Shown one piece after another: positions 44,385-53,898 of a stretch of DNA of 64,000 bases. A program made the position numbers and the translations under genes. Within the stretch, counting starts at the first letter, position 1. Every line of letters starts with the position of its first letter. Source of the DNA: Daejeonella oryzae DSM 19973 (GTDB taxonomy: Bacteria > Bacteroidota > Bacteroidia > Sphingobacteriales > Sphingobacteriaceae); the NCBI RefSeq assembly GCF_000422945.1, contig NZ_KE383964.1:248001-312000 (forward strand). The letters are read 5' to 3'. The notes under the pieces are model-generated. The model was not told the DNA's origin. It searched no databases and saw only the letters and a program-made list of their open reading frames with translations.

Positions 44385-46418
44385 ATGTTCCGCTGCTTTA
44401 TAGTGTTTATAATGCTTTGCGGAATTTCCTCCGCGGCGCAAACAATTGATCCGCAGAATGTTCAGATAGCCAGAGATTCATGGGGTGTTCCACATATTTT
44501 TGGGAAAACTGATGCCGATGTAGCTTATGGTCTGGCATGGGCGCATTCTGAAGATGATTTTGCTACTATTCAGACATCTTACCTGGCAGGTAAAGGTATT
44601 TTAGGTCTTCTTAAAGGTAAAGAAGGATTAAGTATCGATTATGTAGTTCAGCTTTTAAGAGCCCGCGAATTGGTAGAAGCCCGCTATGAAACGGATATTT
44701 CATCTGATTATAAAAAAGTGCTCGAAGGATATGTGCAGGGTTTTAACAGTTATGCAGCCAAACATCCCAATGAAGTATTGGTTAAAAGACTTTTTCCGGT
44801 AAGTCCGAAAGATATTTTGACTTTCTCTGTATTGCAGTTGTGTGTTCTTTCCGGAGCTGATCAGGCCCTGAAAAGCATTTTTGACAATTCTGTGCTCAAC
44901 ACTGATTTCCTGAAACCGGGCGGCTCAAACGCCTATGCTTTTAACTCTAATAAAACCGCTGATGGCAGTGTGTATCTCAACATTAATTCACATCAGCCAT
45001 TAGAAGGACCGGTCTCCTGGTACGAGGCACATTTAAACAGTGAAGAAGGGTGGAATATTCTGGGTGCATTATTTCCCGGAGCACCCAGCATTTTACACGG
45101 CGTAAATGAAAACCTTGGCTGGGCTCATACGGTAAATTATCCCGATAAAGTGGATACTTATCAACTGGAGATGAATCCCAAAAATCGTCTTCAATATAAG
45201 TTTGACGGAAACTGGATCAACCTGGAAGTGCAAAAAGCGAAGTTAAAGTTTAAGCTGGCAGGCATTCCTCTGGGAATCACAAAGAAAACGTATTGGAGTA
45301 AATATGGACCTACTGTAATTACCAAAAAAGGAACCTATAGCATTCGTCTGGGTGCGCAGGAAGATATCCGCGGACTGGAAGAATGGTATCGGATGAATAA
45401 AGCGAGGAACTTTACTGAATTTAAAGCCGCCCTGGATATGGGCGCTATACCCGGATATAATGTAGTTTATGCCGATAAATTTGATACAATCTATTATTTA
45501 AGCAACGGAAAACTGCCTGTACGTGATTCGGCTTATAACTGGATCGGAACGTTACCGGGCAACACCTCAAAAACTTTATGGACAACGTATCATCCGGTAG
45601 CAGATCTGCCGCAGGTTTTAAATCCACCTTCCGGTTATCTTTTTAATTCCAATCATTCGCCTTTTAATGCCACGGCCAAAAACGACAATATCAAAGCATC
45701 TGATTATGATCAGAGCATGAATTATGAGACATATAATAACAACCGCAGCAATCGCTTTATGGAACTGATTTCTTCCAGAGATAAGATTTCGTACAGTGAT
45801 TTTAAACAGATTAAGTATGATCTGCAGCTTCCTCAAAAACTGGCTTATGCGGTGAAACTCGACAGCTTGTTTATGCTGGATGAGAAAAAATATCCCGCTG
45901 CGGCGGATTTAATCAACTTATTAAATTCCTGGGATAAAAAAGCCGATACACTGAGTGCAGGTGCAACTGTGTTTGTGATGGCTTATACCAGGCTGAAAGG
46001 AGAAAAATCAATTCCCACCATAGCCGATTGCTACCGCGTATTATTGGAAATCAAATCAGAATTGCAGCAAAATTTTAAAGCAATACATGTTCCCCTGGGG
46101 CAATATCAGCGATTGGTTAGAGGAAACAAAAGTCTGGCTGTTCCCGGTTTGCCCGATGTAATTGCTTCTATGGAATCTGAACCTTTTACCGGCGGCCGCG
46201 TAAAAGCCCGACAAGGAGAATCATATATTGAATTGGTTCGCTTTACTAAAGATGGTCCGGAAATAGAAACTATAAATTGTTACGGAGCTTCTAATAATCC
46301 GGGTACTAAGCATTATGACGATCAGATGGAACTTTTTGTACAGCAGAAAACGAAGAAAATGACCCTAAATAAAGAACAGGTTTTACGCGAAGCCGTTAAA
46401 GTGTATCATCCCCGCTAA
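44385..46418 (+). CDS. Penicillin acylase family (Ntn hydrolase) protein
   Basis: A 677-aa exported enzyme precursor. A signal peptide of about 18 residues ends near ISSAAQ. The proposed alpha chain covers about 19-180 and the beta chain starts at Ser181 in KPGGSNAYAF, the autocatalytic cleavage and nucleophile site. An Asn and other oxyanion residues are expected in the HGVNENLGWAHT region near residue 240. The family cleaves penicillin G, N-acyl-homoserine lactones (QuiP/PvdQ) or similar amides. A role in quorum-signal or lipopeptide cleavage in the periplasm is possible but unproven. Confidence 0.9.
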   Translation: MFRCFIVFIMLCGISSAAQTIDPQNVQIARDSWGVPHIFGKTDADVAYGLAWAHSEDDFATIQTSYLAGKGILGLLKGKEGLSIDYVVQLLRARELVEARYETDISSDYKKVLEGYVQGFNSYAAKHPNEVLVKRLFPVSPKDILTFSVLQLCVLSGADQALKSIFDNSVLNTDFLKPGGSNAYAFNSNKTADGSVYLNINSHQPLEGPVSWYEAHLNSEEGWNILGALFPGAPSILHGVNENLGWAHTVNYPDKVDTYQLEMNPKNRLQYKFDGNWINLEVQKAKLKFKLAGIPLGITKKTYWSKYGPTVITKKGTYSIRLGAQEDIRGLEEWYRMNKARNFTEFKAALDMGAIPGYNVVYADKFDTIYYLSNGKLPVRDSAYNWIGTLPGNTSKTLWTTYHPVADLPQVLNPPSGYLFNSNHSPFNATAKNDNIKASDYDQSMNYETYNNNRSNRFMELISSRDKISYSDFKQIKYDLQLPQKLAYAVKLDSLFMLDEKKYPAAADLINLLNSWDKKADTLSAGATVFVMAYTRLKGEKSIPTIADCYRVLLEIKSELQQNFKAIHVPLGQYQRLVRGNKSLAVPGLPDVIASMESEPFTGGRVKARQGESYIELVRFTKDGPEIETINCYGASNNPGTKHYDDQMELFVQQKTKKMTLNKEQVLREAVKVYHPR

Positions 46419-46469
46419 TCTTTTATAATCTTAACGCCGCTCTATAAATAAAAATTTATTAACGCTTTT

Positions 46470-49400
46470 ATGTCTAAATTTAATTTCCAGCAACGAGTTC
46501 TGGCTGGTTTTGCTTTCACCCTGGCCTTCGTTTTTTTCATGGCCATTGTTTCTTACCTCAGCATAAAAGAGCTTCAGAGCTCTGCTTCAGAAGTTTACGA
46601 TACAGAACAAATTGTGACCCGATCATACGATGTTTTTGAAGCCCTGGTAAATTCCGAAACTTCTGTAAGAGGATTTGTTATAACGGGAAATCCTGCATTT
46701 TTAGATCCTTATAATAATTCGGTTGGTAAAGTGCCCTTTATAATGCAGGAGTTACGGCAGATGCTTAAAAGCAAACCCGCACAATTAAAGCGTCTGGATT
46801 CTCTGGATGTATATTCCGGACAAAAGATGGTGGATATGCGGGGTTTAATTGAACTGCGTAAACAGAATTATGAACTAGCCAGAGTAAAGGTTTCATCAGG
46901 AGTAGGCAGGTTATTAATGAACCAAACCAGAAACGTTATAAAGCAAATCAAACAGGAAGAATCACTTCAGTCTGCTCAGCTTAAGTTGAAAAGTGATGCA
47001 AATACCCGTAAAACTATAGCAATCATTATTGCGGGTTCTGTAATAATTTTAACGCTGGTGCTGATCCTATTGTACTTTATCAACAAAACATTTAAAAAAC
47101 AAAAAATGGTTGAGGAGCGGGTTAGGCATACTAATTCTCAGCTACTTAAAATATCCAAAGAAAATGAAGATCAGAACTGGTTGTTAAAAGGAACTGCCGC
47201 CTTGGATGACAGTATGCGTGGAGAGCAGAGTGTTCAGTCGCTGGCTACAACCATCATTGAAAAAATCTCTGATTATGTGGATGCTCACGTTGCGGCAATC
47301 TATGTATATAATGAGAATGACAGCAGTTTGCATCTATCGGGAAGTTATGCCTTCAGATTTCAAAAAGGAAATAATGCGGTAATTAAGATTGGCGACGGGT
47401 TTGTCGGGCAGGCAGCTTTAGATAAAAAACCATTCGTTTTTACCGATGTGCCGGCAAATTATGTAAAAGTTTGTTCAGGTTTGGGAGAAGTGACTCCGCA
47501 TACCATATTAGTTCAGCCGTTTTTGTTTAACGGCCATGTAAAAGGCGTTATTGAATTTGGATTTGTATCTGAACTTAGTCAGCTTAAAATGGATTTTATC
47601 ACCATGGTTCTTGATGGATTGGGTGTGGCAATTAATACTGCACAATCCAGGCTGCAATTAAATATTCTGCTTGAAGAAACTCAGCAGCAGGCTGAAGAAC
47701 TGGAAAGTCAGCAGGAAGAGCTCAGAACTACAAACGATGATTTGATTGTTAAAACTGCCGCACTGCAGGCTTCCGAAGAAGAATTGCGTGTTCAGCAGGA
47801 AGAGTTAAGACAAATTAACTCTGAGCTGGAAGAAAAAGCCGAACAGCTTGAAGAGAAAAATAATTCTATTGAGCAGGCCCGTGAAGCAATCAGCTTAAAA
47901 GCTTTGGAGCTGGAGCAAACGAGTAAATATAAGTCTGAATTTTTGGCCAATATGAGTCACGAATTAAGAACTCCGCTGAATAGTATTTTAATTCTGGCCC
48001 GTATTCTTAGCGATAATAAAACAGATAATTTAAATGAAGAACAGCTGAAATATTCAAGCGTGATTTACAATGCAGGAAATGACTTGCTTACGCTGATTAA
48101 TGATATTCTGGATCTGTCTAAAATTGAATCCGGAAAAATTGATCTGGACATTGAACAGGTTCAGGTAGATTCAATTAAAACTGATCTGGAGCTTTTGTTC
48201 AGCGAAGTAGCCAACAATAAAAAAATAGAATATCAGATTACTATTGGGGATGATGTTCCCTCATTTTTAACCACTGACAGAATGAGATTGCAGCAGATTC
48301 TTAAGAACCTGCTTTCAAACGCATTTAAATTTACACCGCATCAGGGTTCAGTCTCTGTAAATATCACTGCATCAAATTCTGCTGCAAACTACCTCAGCGA
48401 TAATTTGAATTTATTAAAAGATAAAAAAGTTTTAAAGTTTGAGGTTAAAGATTCAGGTATCGGCATTCCTGCAGATAAGCAAAAAGTAATTTTCGAGGCA
48501 TTTCAGCAAGCCGATGGCTCTACCAGCAGAAAATACGGAGGTACCGGTTTAGGCTTGTCTATAAGTCGTGAACTAACCAATATTTTGGGCGGTGAAATTC
48601 AGATAGAGAGTAAAGCGGGCGAAGGCAGCTCCTTCTCTTTGTTCGTACCGGTTGATTTTAGTAAAGATTATGATTTGCAGCCTTCTGCAGATTCAGAAGT
48701 GAAGAGCCTGGAATCATTGGATATTCATTTTGCAGAACCTGCTCAGTTTTCAGAACCCGAAAAGGAACACGTGATGCTGATTATTGAAGATGATGAAAAT
48801 TTTGCAGAAGTATTAAAGGATTATGCCATTAACCGTGGCTTTAAACCTATGGTAGCATTCCAGGGAGATACAGGTCTGGAAATGGCCCTGCAACATTTGC
48901 CGGATGCTATTGTATTGGATATCATGCTTCCGGTAATGGATGGCTGGGCGGTTTTGAAGAAATTGAAAGAGAATCCGGCAACCAAAAATATCCCGGTGCA
49001 TATGATGTCGGCAAGTGATGAAATGCCGGCAAGTGTGAAACAAAATGGAGCTATTGGCTTTCTTAAAAAACCTGTAGAAAAGGAGAAACTGGATGAAGCG
49101 TTTGATAAGCTTATCAGAAATTCTGATTTCAAGCTCACCAAAGTTTTGATTATCGAGGATCATGAGATACAGAGTGAAAATCTGAGGCGGCAATTAAGTG
49201 AGCATTCGGTAGAAGTCGTTCAGGCATTTGATGGCCGGCAGGCTCTGCAGGCTTTGGGAATAGATAATCAGTTTGACTGCATCATTCTGGACATGAATCT
49301 TCCGGATATTTCAGGCCTGGAATTGCTGGATAAAATTAAGAAGGACCCGGATCTTGAAAAAATTCCGGTCATAATTAATACAGCAATGGAACTGGATAAG

Positions 49401-49949
49401 GATACGATGGCACAGGTTTTAAAGCATACGCACGCCATGGTTCTTAAAAATAATAAATCAAATGAGCGCCTGCTTGATGAAGTAAACCTGTTTATGAATA
49501 AGCTGAATTCATCAAAAAATACTACTCCCAAAAGTTCGGCGGTTGTTGTTAAAAGCGCTCTCACTTTAGAGAAATCATTGATGAATAAAACTGTTCTGAT
49601 AGTTGATGACGATATGCGGAACATTTTTGCATTATCCAGCGCATTGCAGGATTACAATATGCAGATAGAGATTGCCAATAACGGATTGGAAGCGCTTCAA
49701 AAGCTGGATGAAAATCCGGATATCAATTTGGTGCTGATGGATATTATGATGCCCGAAATGGATGGATATGAAGCCATGCAGGAAATCAGGAAGCAAAGTC
49801 GCTTTGCAAAACTGCCGCTTATGGCTTTAACGGCCAAGGCAATGAAAAACGACCGTGAAAAATGCATCGAAGCAGGTGCAAATGATTATATATCAAAACC
49901 GGTGGATATTAATAAATTGGTTTCTATGATGCGGGTATGGCTAAGCTAA
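46470..49949 (+). CDS. Hybrid sensor histidine kinase (CHASE3-GAF-HisKA-HATPase-3xREC)
   Basis: A 1159-aa protein. Helices near 10-33 and 183-206 flank a CHASE3 sensor domain. A GAF domain (about 240-395) is followed by a long Glu/Gln-rich coiled coil (about 405-490). HisKA has phospho-acceptor His497 in NMSHELRTPLN. The HATPase has DSGIGIP and GGTGLGLSIS. Three receiver domains follow, with phospho-Asp at about 817, 941 and 1091. The repeated EE/QQ pairs in the coiled coil (such as SQQEELR and VQQEELRQ) resemble receptor methylation regions. This is notable because cheR and cheB come next (13 bp). Confidence 0.95.
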   Translation: MSKFNFQQRVLAGFAFTLAFVFFMAIVSYLSIKELQSSASEVYDTEQIVTRSYDVFEALVNSETSVRGFVITGNPAFLDPYNNSVGKVPFIMQELRQMLKSKPAQLKRLDSLDVYSGQKMVDMRGLIELRKQNYELARVKVSSGVGRLLMNQTRNVIKQIKQEESLQSAQLKLKSDANTRKTIAIIIAGSVIILTLVLILLYFINKTFKKQKMVEERVRHTNSQLLKISKENEDQNWLLKGTAALDDSMRGEQSVQSLATTIIEKISDYVDAHVAAIYVYNENDSSLHLSGSYAFRFQKGNNAVIKIGDGFVGQAALDKKPFVFTDVPANYVKVCSGLGEVTPHTILVQPFLFNGHVKGVIEFGFVSELSQLKMDFITMVLDGLGVAINTAQSRLQLNILLEETQQQAEELESQQEELRTTNDDLIVKTAALQASEEELRVQQEELRQINSELEEKAEQLEEKNNSIEQAREAISLKALELEQTSKYKSEFLANMSHELRTPLNSILILARILSDNKTDNLNEEQLKYSSVIYNAGNDLLTLINDILDLSKIESGKIDLDIEQVQVDSIKTDLELLFSEVANNKKIEYQITIGDDVPSFLTTDRMRLQQILKNLLSNAFKFTPHQGSVSVNITASNSAANYLSDNLNLLKDKKVLKFEVKDSGIGIPADKQKVIFEAFQQADGSTSRKYGGTGLGLSISRELTNILGGEIQIESKAGEGSSFSLFVPVDFSKDYDLQPSADSEVKSLESLDIHFAEPAQFSEPEKEHVMLIIEDDENFAEVLKDYAINRGFKPMVAFQGDTGLEMALQHLPDAIVLDIMLPVMDGWAVLKKLKENPATKNIPVHMMSASDEMPASVKQNGAIGFLKKPVEKEKLDEAFDKLIRNSDFKLTKVLIIEDHEIQSENLRRQLSEHSVEVVQAFDGRQALQALGIDNQFDCIILDMNLPDISGLELLDKIKKDPDLEKIPVIINTAMELDKDTMAQVLKHTHAMVLKNNKSNERLLDEVNLFMNKLNSSKNTTPKSSAVVVKSALTLEKSLMNKTVLIVDDDMRNIFALSSALQDYNMQIEIANNGLEALQKLDENPDINLVLMDIMMPEMDGYEAMQEIRKQSRFAKLPLMALTAKAMKNDREKCIEAGANDYISKPVDINKLVSMMRVWLS

Positions 49950-49962
49950 ATTCTATAAAAGT

Positions 49963-50787
49963 ATGCCATTAAATAACCTGTTAACTCTCGAGCTGGTCGA
50001 AGAAATAATTGACCTGGTACGCAAAGTTTATGGTTTCGATTTTGGAGGATATTCCCGTGCATCCTTAAAGCGCCGCATGGTCAGAATTATGATTTTGAAA
50101 AACCTTTCGGTGTTTGATCTTAAATCTCAGATCATAAATGACAGCGATTTTTTCGAAGAATTTTTACTCGAAATTACTGTGAATGTAACGGAGATGTTTC
50201 GCGATGCAGGATTTTACAAAGCAGTTAGAGAAAAGGTATTGCCATATCTATCATCTTATCCAAGAATAAAAGTGTGGAATGCAGGCTGCTCATCCGGCGA
50301 AGAGTTGTATTCTTTTGCTATTTTGCTTGATGAAGAGAAACTTTACGGCAGATCATTTTTGTATGGAACAGATATCAATTCTGAAGTTCTGGAAACTGCC
50401 CGAAAGGGAATTTATGACCTCCGCAAAATGAAACAGAATTCTGAGAATTACATTGCTTCCGGATCAATTAATACACTGGCTGATTACTATGTGGCAAAAT
50501 ACGATGCAGCAATTATCAACAGTTCTTTAAAAAAGAATACTTTATTTTCTATTCATAATTTAGTTAGCGACAGCGTTTTTAATGAGTTTCAAATCATATC
50601 ATGCAGAAATGTATTAATCTATTTTAATGTAGAACTTCAGGAAAAAGTTTTAAACCTTTTTTACGAAAGTTTATGTCCGCTGGGCTTTCTTTGTCTGGGT
50701 TCCAAAGAATTTCTGAGGGATGAAAACCTGGCCCGTAAATTTAGAATAATCGACAAAACCGAAAATATTTATCAAAAAATTGAATAA
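49963..50787 (+). CDS. CheR-type protein-glutamate methyltransferase
   Basis: A 274-aa enzyme. The N-terminal helical domain (1-75) precedes a SAM-binding Rossmann domain with VWNAGCSSGEELYSFAI near residues 105-121, and the conserved ISCRNVLIYF motif lies near 215. CheR adds methyl groups to Glu side chains of chemoreceptors. No receptor gene is nearby, so the likely target is the coiled coil of the neighbouring kinase or an unlinked protein. It ends 8 bp inside cheB. Confidence 0.93.
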   Translation: MPLNNLLTLELVEEIIDLVRKVYGFDFGGYSRASLKRRMVRIMILKNLSVFDLKSQIINDSDFFEEFLLEITVNVTEMFRDAGFYKAVREKVLPYLSSYPRIKVWNAGCSSGEELYSFAILLDEEKLYGRSFLYGTDINSEVLETARKGIYDLRKMKQNSENYIASGSINTLADYYVAKYDAAIINSSLKKNTLFSIHNLVSDSVFNEFQIISCRNVLIYFNVELQEKVLNLFYESLCPLGFLCLGSKEFLRDENLARKFRIIDKTENIYQKIE

Positions 50788-51397
50788 TTTAAATCCAGCC
50801 ATAAGCGCCAAAATAAAGAATGCGAAGATCCTGTTAATAGGCGGTTCAGCAGGCGGTTTTGCTATTATTTATGATTTGCTGCTTCGGCTTCCGCAAAGTT
50901 TTCCCTTACCGGTTTTGGTGGTTATTCACCGAAGTAAAAAATACAAGTCTGTAATTGAAGAGCAGTTAGATATAAAAGGCAAGCTGAGAGTGAAAATGGC
51001 GGAAGATAAGGAACGGATACAAAAAGGAACTGTGTATTTTGCTCCTCCGGATTACCACTTGCTGGTTGAGCAGGATGGTTCATTATCTTTAGATAATTCG
51101 GAGCCGGTTCATTATTCCCGGCCCGCTATTGATGCTACATTTCAGGCTGCTGCCGATGTTTATAAAAAAAATGTCATTGCTGTATTACTTTCAGGGGCAA
51201 ATGAAGATGGTGCCGAAGGAATTGCGTATGTTTCAGAACTTAATGGATTAACCATAGTGCAGGATCCGCAGGTTGCCGAAGTAAAGGTGATGCCCCAAGC
51301 CGCAATAAATAAAGCCAATGTCGATTTGATATTGAATAATGAACAGATTGCCGGAATAATGAATACAATAAATAAGATTAATACAACTATACTATAA
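50780..51397 (+). CDS. CheB-type methylesterase domain protein
   Basis: A 205-aa protein that is only the CheB catalytic domain, lacking the receiver domain of classical CheB. The catalytic triad is Ser in IGGSAGGFAI (about residue 19), His in VVIHRSKK, and Asp in LSGANEDGAEG. It would remove methyl groups or deamidate Gln. The start is TTG 50780, overlapping cheR by 8 bp. Without a receiver, control must come from elsewhere, possibly from receiver domains of the flanking kinases. Confidence 0.92.
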   Translation: MNNLNPAISAKIKNAKILLIGGSAGGFAIIYDLLLRLPQSFPLPVLVVIHRSKKYKSVIEEQLDIKGKLRVKMAEDKERIQKGTVYFAPPDYHLLVEQDGSLSLDNSEPVHYSRPAIDATFQAAADVYKKNVIAVLLSGANEDGAEGIAYVSELNGLTIVQDPQVAEVKVMPQAAINKANVDLILNNEQIAGIMNTINKINTTIL

Positions 51398-51399
51398 TT

Positions 51400-53019
51400 A
51401 TGAGCCGAGACGAAACCGATATTGTGAATATTTTGCTGGTTGATGACCGACCAGAAAATATCATTTCATTAGAAGCTTTGTTAAAAAGTGATCAGGTGAA
51501 CCTGATTAGTACAACGTCACCAAATCATGCTTTGAAATTATGCTGGGAAAATGATATCTCTATTGCGTTAATAGATGTTCAGATGCCCGAAATGGATGGT
51601 TTTGAACTAGTTGAAATCTTAAAAAGTAATCCCAAAACCAAAGATATTATCGTTGTTTTTGTAACCGCCATATCTAAAGAAACTAAATACGTGGTTAAAG
51701 GTCTTGGCTCAGGAGCAATAGATTATTTATACAAACCACTGGATCCGTATGTAACGATCGCAAAAATTGATTCCTTAATTACCATCGTTAAAACTCAGCG
51801 TGAAATAAAAAAGAAGAATAGCGAATTAGAGATTTTTCAGAAGCAGCTGATTGCCGCTAAAGAACTGGCCGAGCGTGAAAAAAGAATTAAGGAAAATTTT
51901 CTTGCCAATATGAGCCACGAAATAAGAACGCCTATAGGCGGGATTATCGGATTAACACATTTGCTTAAGAAGACAGACTTAAATTCAGAACAGTCTGATA
52001 TGGTAGATCTGCTCGATGTATCTTCAAAATCACTTTTAGGAGTTATTAATGATATTTTGGATATTTCTAAAATAGAAGCCGGAAAATTTAAAATTGTAAG
52101 GTCTCAAATAGATCTGAATGAATTATGTAAATCGGTTACCGGATTAATGAAATATCGTGCAATTGAGAAAGGTATCGAATTAACTCTTCATGTAGATCCG
52201 GCAATCCCCAAACTTATTCTGGCAGATTCATTGCGCTTAAACCAGATATTAATGAACCTGCTTAGTAATGCCATTAAATTTACTGAAGCAGGAAATGTTG
52301 ATCTCAGCGTCATGCTTCTTGATAAAAAGCAGGATACTGTAGACCTCAAATTTTTAGTTAGCGATACCGGAATTGGTATAGCACCCAATCATGTTAATAA
52401 TGTTTTTAATTCCTTTGAACAGGCTGATGAGGATACCGCAAGAAAGTTTGGAGGAACAGGTTTGGGACTTTCTATTGTTAAAAAAATGGTTGAACTCAAA
52501 GGAGGCACACTGTCTTTAACTACCGAATTAAATAAGGGAAGCACTTTTTCTTTCAGTAATACCTACCAATTTGTAAATCAAGAATTATCTGAATCAACTC
52601 CATCTGAAAATTATATACCAATGCTTGAAAATCTATTTGTTTTAGTTGCTGAGGATAATAAAATCAATCAGTTCATGATCACCAAAATGCTTAAAAACTG
52701 GGGTGTAAATGTCGAAGTAGTGGATAACGGGAGCAAGGCAGTAGAGAGTTTAAGGAATAATAATTACGATGTGATTTTAATGGATATGCACATGCCAGTA
52801 ATGAATGGTTTGGAAGCTACCGTAAAAATCAGGAGCGAATTTGAGGAGCCGAAAAGAAATACCCCGATTATATCACTTTCTGCTGCTGTTATGGAAGATG
52901 AACAGCAGGCCGCTATGGATGCGGGAGTAAATGATGTGCTGACCAAGCCTTTTGATCCCGATGTACTTCGTCAAAAGATTATTCAGCTTGTTCAAAAAAA
53001 CCTTTCGGTACTTTCCTGA
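51400..53019 (+). CDS. Hybrid kinase (REC-HisKA-HATPase-REC)
   Basis: A 539-aa soluble protein. N-terminal receiver (Asp59 in LIDVQMPEMDGF), short coiled coil (about 128-165), HisKA with His173 in NMSHEIRTP, HATPase with SDTGIGI and GGTGLGLSIV, and a C-terminal receiver (Asp462 in LMDMHMPVMNG). With no sensor domain it probably receives phosphate on its first receiver from the CHASE3 kinase and passes it on. It starts 2 bp after cheB, completing a four-gene signalling operon. Confidence 0.94.
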   Translation: MSRDETDIVNILLVDDRPENIISLEALLKSDQVNLISTTSPNHALKLCWENDISIALIDVQMPEMDGFELVEILKSNPKTKDIIVVFVTAISKETKYVVKGLGSGAIDYLYKPLDPYVTIAKIDSLITIVKTQREIKKKNSELEIFQKQLIAAKELAEREKRIKENFLANMSHEIRTPIGGIIGLTHLLKKTDLNSEQSDMVDLLDVSSKSLLGVINDILDISKIEAGKFKIVRSQIDLNELCKSVTGLMKYRAIEKGIELTLHVDPAIPKLILADSLRLNQILMNLLSNAIKFTEAGNVDLSVMLLDKKQDTVDLKFLVSDTGIGIAPNHVNNVFNSFEQADEDTARKFGGTGLGLSIVKKMVELKGGTLSLTTELNKGSTFSFSNTYQFVNQELSESTPSENYIPMLENLFVLVAEDNKINQFMITKMLKNWGVNVEVVDNGSKAVESLRNNNYDVILMDMHMPVMNGLEATVKIRSEFEEPKRNTPIISLSAAVMEDEQQAAMDAGVNDVLTKPFDPDVLRQKIIQLVQKNLSVLS

Positions 53020-53049
53020 GAGGAATATTAAATTTAAAAAAAGGCTGAT

Positions 53050-53898
53050 ATGAAACCTGTTTTTTTTAGTTTTTTAGTTGTGCTTTTCATTTTTCAGGGC
53101 TGTAAACAAGCTGCTGAATCATCTGCAGATGAATCTGTGAGTTTCAAAAGCATTGAACAAAATTTTAATAATCAGTGGGCAGATAGCTCGTATTGGGATG
53201 ACGGCAAGGCCGAGGTAGCCCATTACGATGCCAGCAGGGAAATTTATAAAAAGAAGCGGCTTTTTGATTATACTTTTATTACCGTCTCAGAAGATTTTAA
53301 TAAAGAGTTTATGGTTAAAACAGATGATTATAGCCGTAAAGATCTCATTAGGGTGATGAAAATTAATGCTTTCGCGGAGATTCAAACCGATAATTATCCT
53401 TATCACTTTTTAAGCAGCATTTTCGTATTGAGAAATGATCCCTTGTTTTTACAAAAAATGACCATGGGTTCTCAGGAATGGTGCGGTAATTCGTTTAAGG
53501 AATTTCTAAATCAAGCCAATGGGTTTAAATTACTTTACCATAGTTACTGGGATGGGGAAGGAGATGGAGAAAAGAAAATTCCGGCCAATGTCCTTTTTGA
53601 AGATCAGCTTATTTATACTTTACGGAGTCTGAATTTTAAAAACGACCTTAAGTTTTCTGCCCGGGTTTTGGCTTCACAGGTTAGCAGTAAAGTAGGAAAA
53701 CTAGAATTGTATGACGCAGATTTCAGGGTGTCTGAAAGCGACAGTTCATGGAAAGTAACGGTTCAGCTGGATCGGGAAAAAAGGAATGTATACGAGTTTA
53801 AGAAAGAATACCCTAATATTCTGTTGAAAAAAACTTCATGGGATAAGCAGGATCTGGTTTTGAAAAAAACATCCAGATATGCTTACTGGCAGAATTAA
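53050..53898 (+). CDS. Lipoprotein of unknown function
   Basis: A 282-aa lipoprotein with lipobox IFQGC (Cys17). The mature part has a distinctive EWCGNSFKEF motif near residue 142 and a YWDGEGDGEKKIP loop, an acidic Gly turn that could bind metal. I recall similar Bacteroidota proteins mislabelled as Maf-like septum inhibitors, but it shows no Maf motif. It lies 30 bp after the signalling operon on the same strand and overlaps the convergent mannosyltransferase gene by 4 bp. Confidence 0.75.
   Translation: MKPVFFSFLVVLFIFQGCKQAAESSADESVSFKSIEQNFNNQWADSSYWDDGKAEVAHYDASREIYKKKRLFDYTFITVSEDFNKEFMVKTDDYSRKDLIRVMKINAFAEIQTDNYPYHFLSSIFVLRNDPLFLQKMTMGSQEWCGNSFKEFLNQANGFKLLYHSYWDGEGDGEKKIPANVLFEDQLIYTLRSLNFKNDLKFSARVLASQVSSKVGKLELYDADFRVSESDSSWKVTVQLDREKRNVYEFKKEYPNILLKKTSWDKQDLVLKKTSRYAYWQN

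Noticed and set aside
44267-44449. 60-aa plus-strand ORF bridging the SRPBCC and acylase genes
   Set aside because: It overlaps both genes out of frame and has no start context or family resemblance.
47700-47950. Repeated EELR/QQEEL sequence as a DNA repeat
   Set aside because: The repetition is at protein level (coiled coil of the hybrid kinase); the DNA copies have diverged and are not a tandem repeat array.
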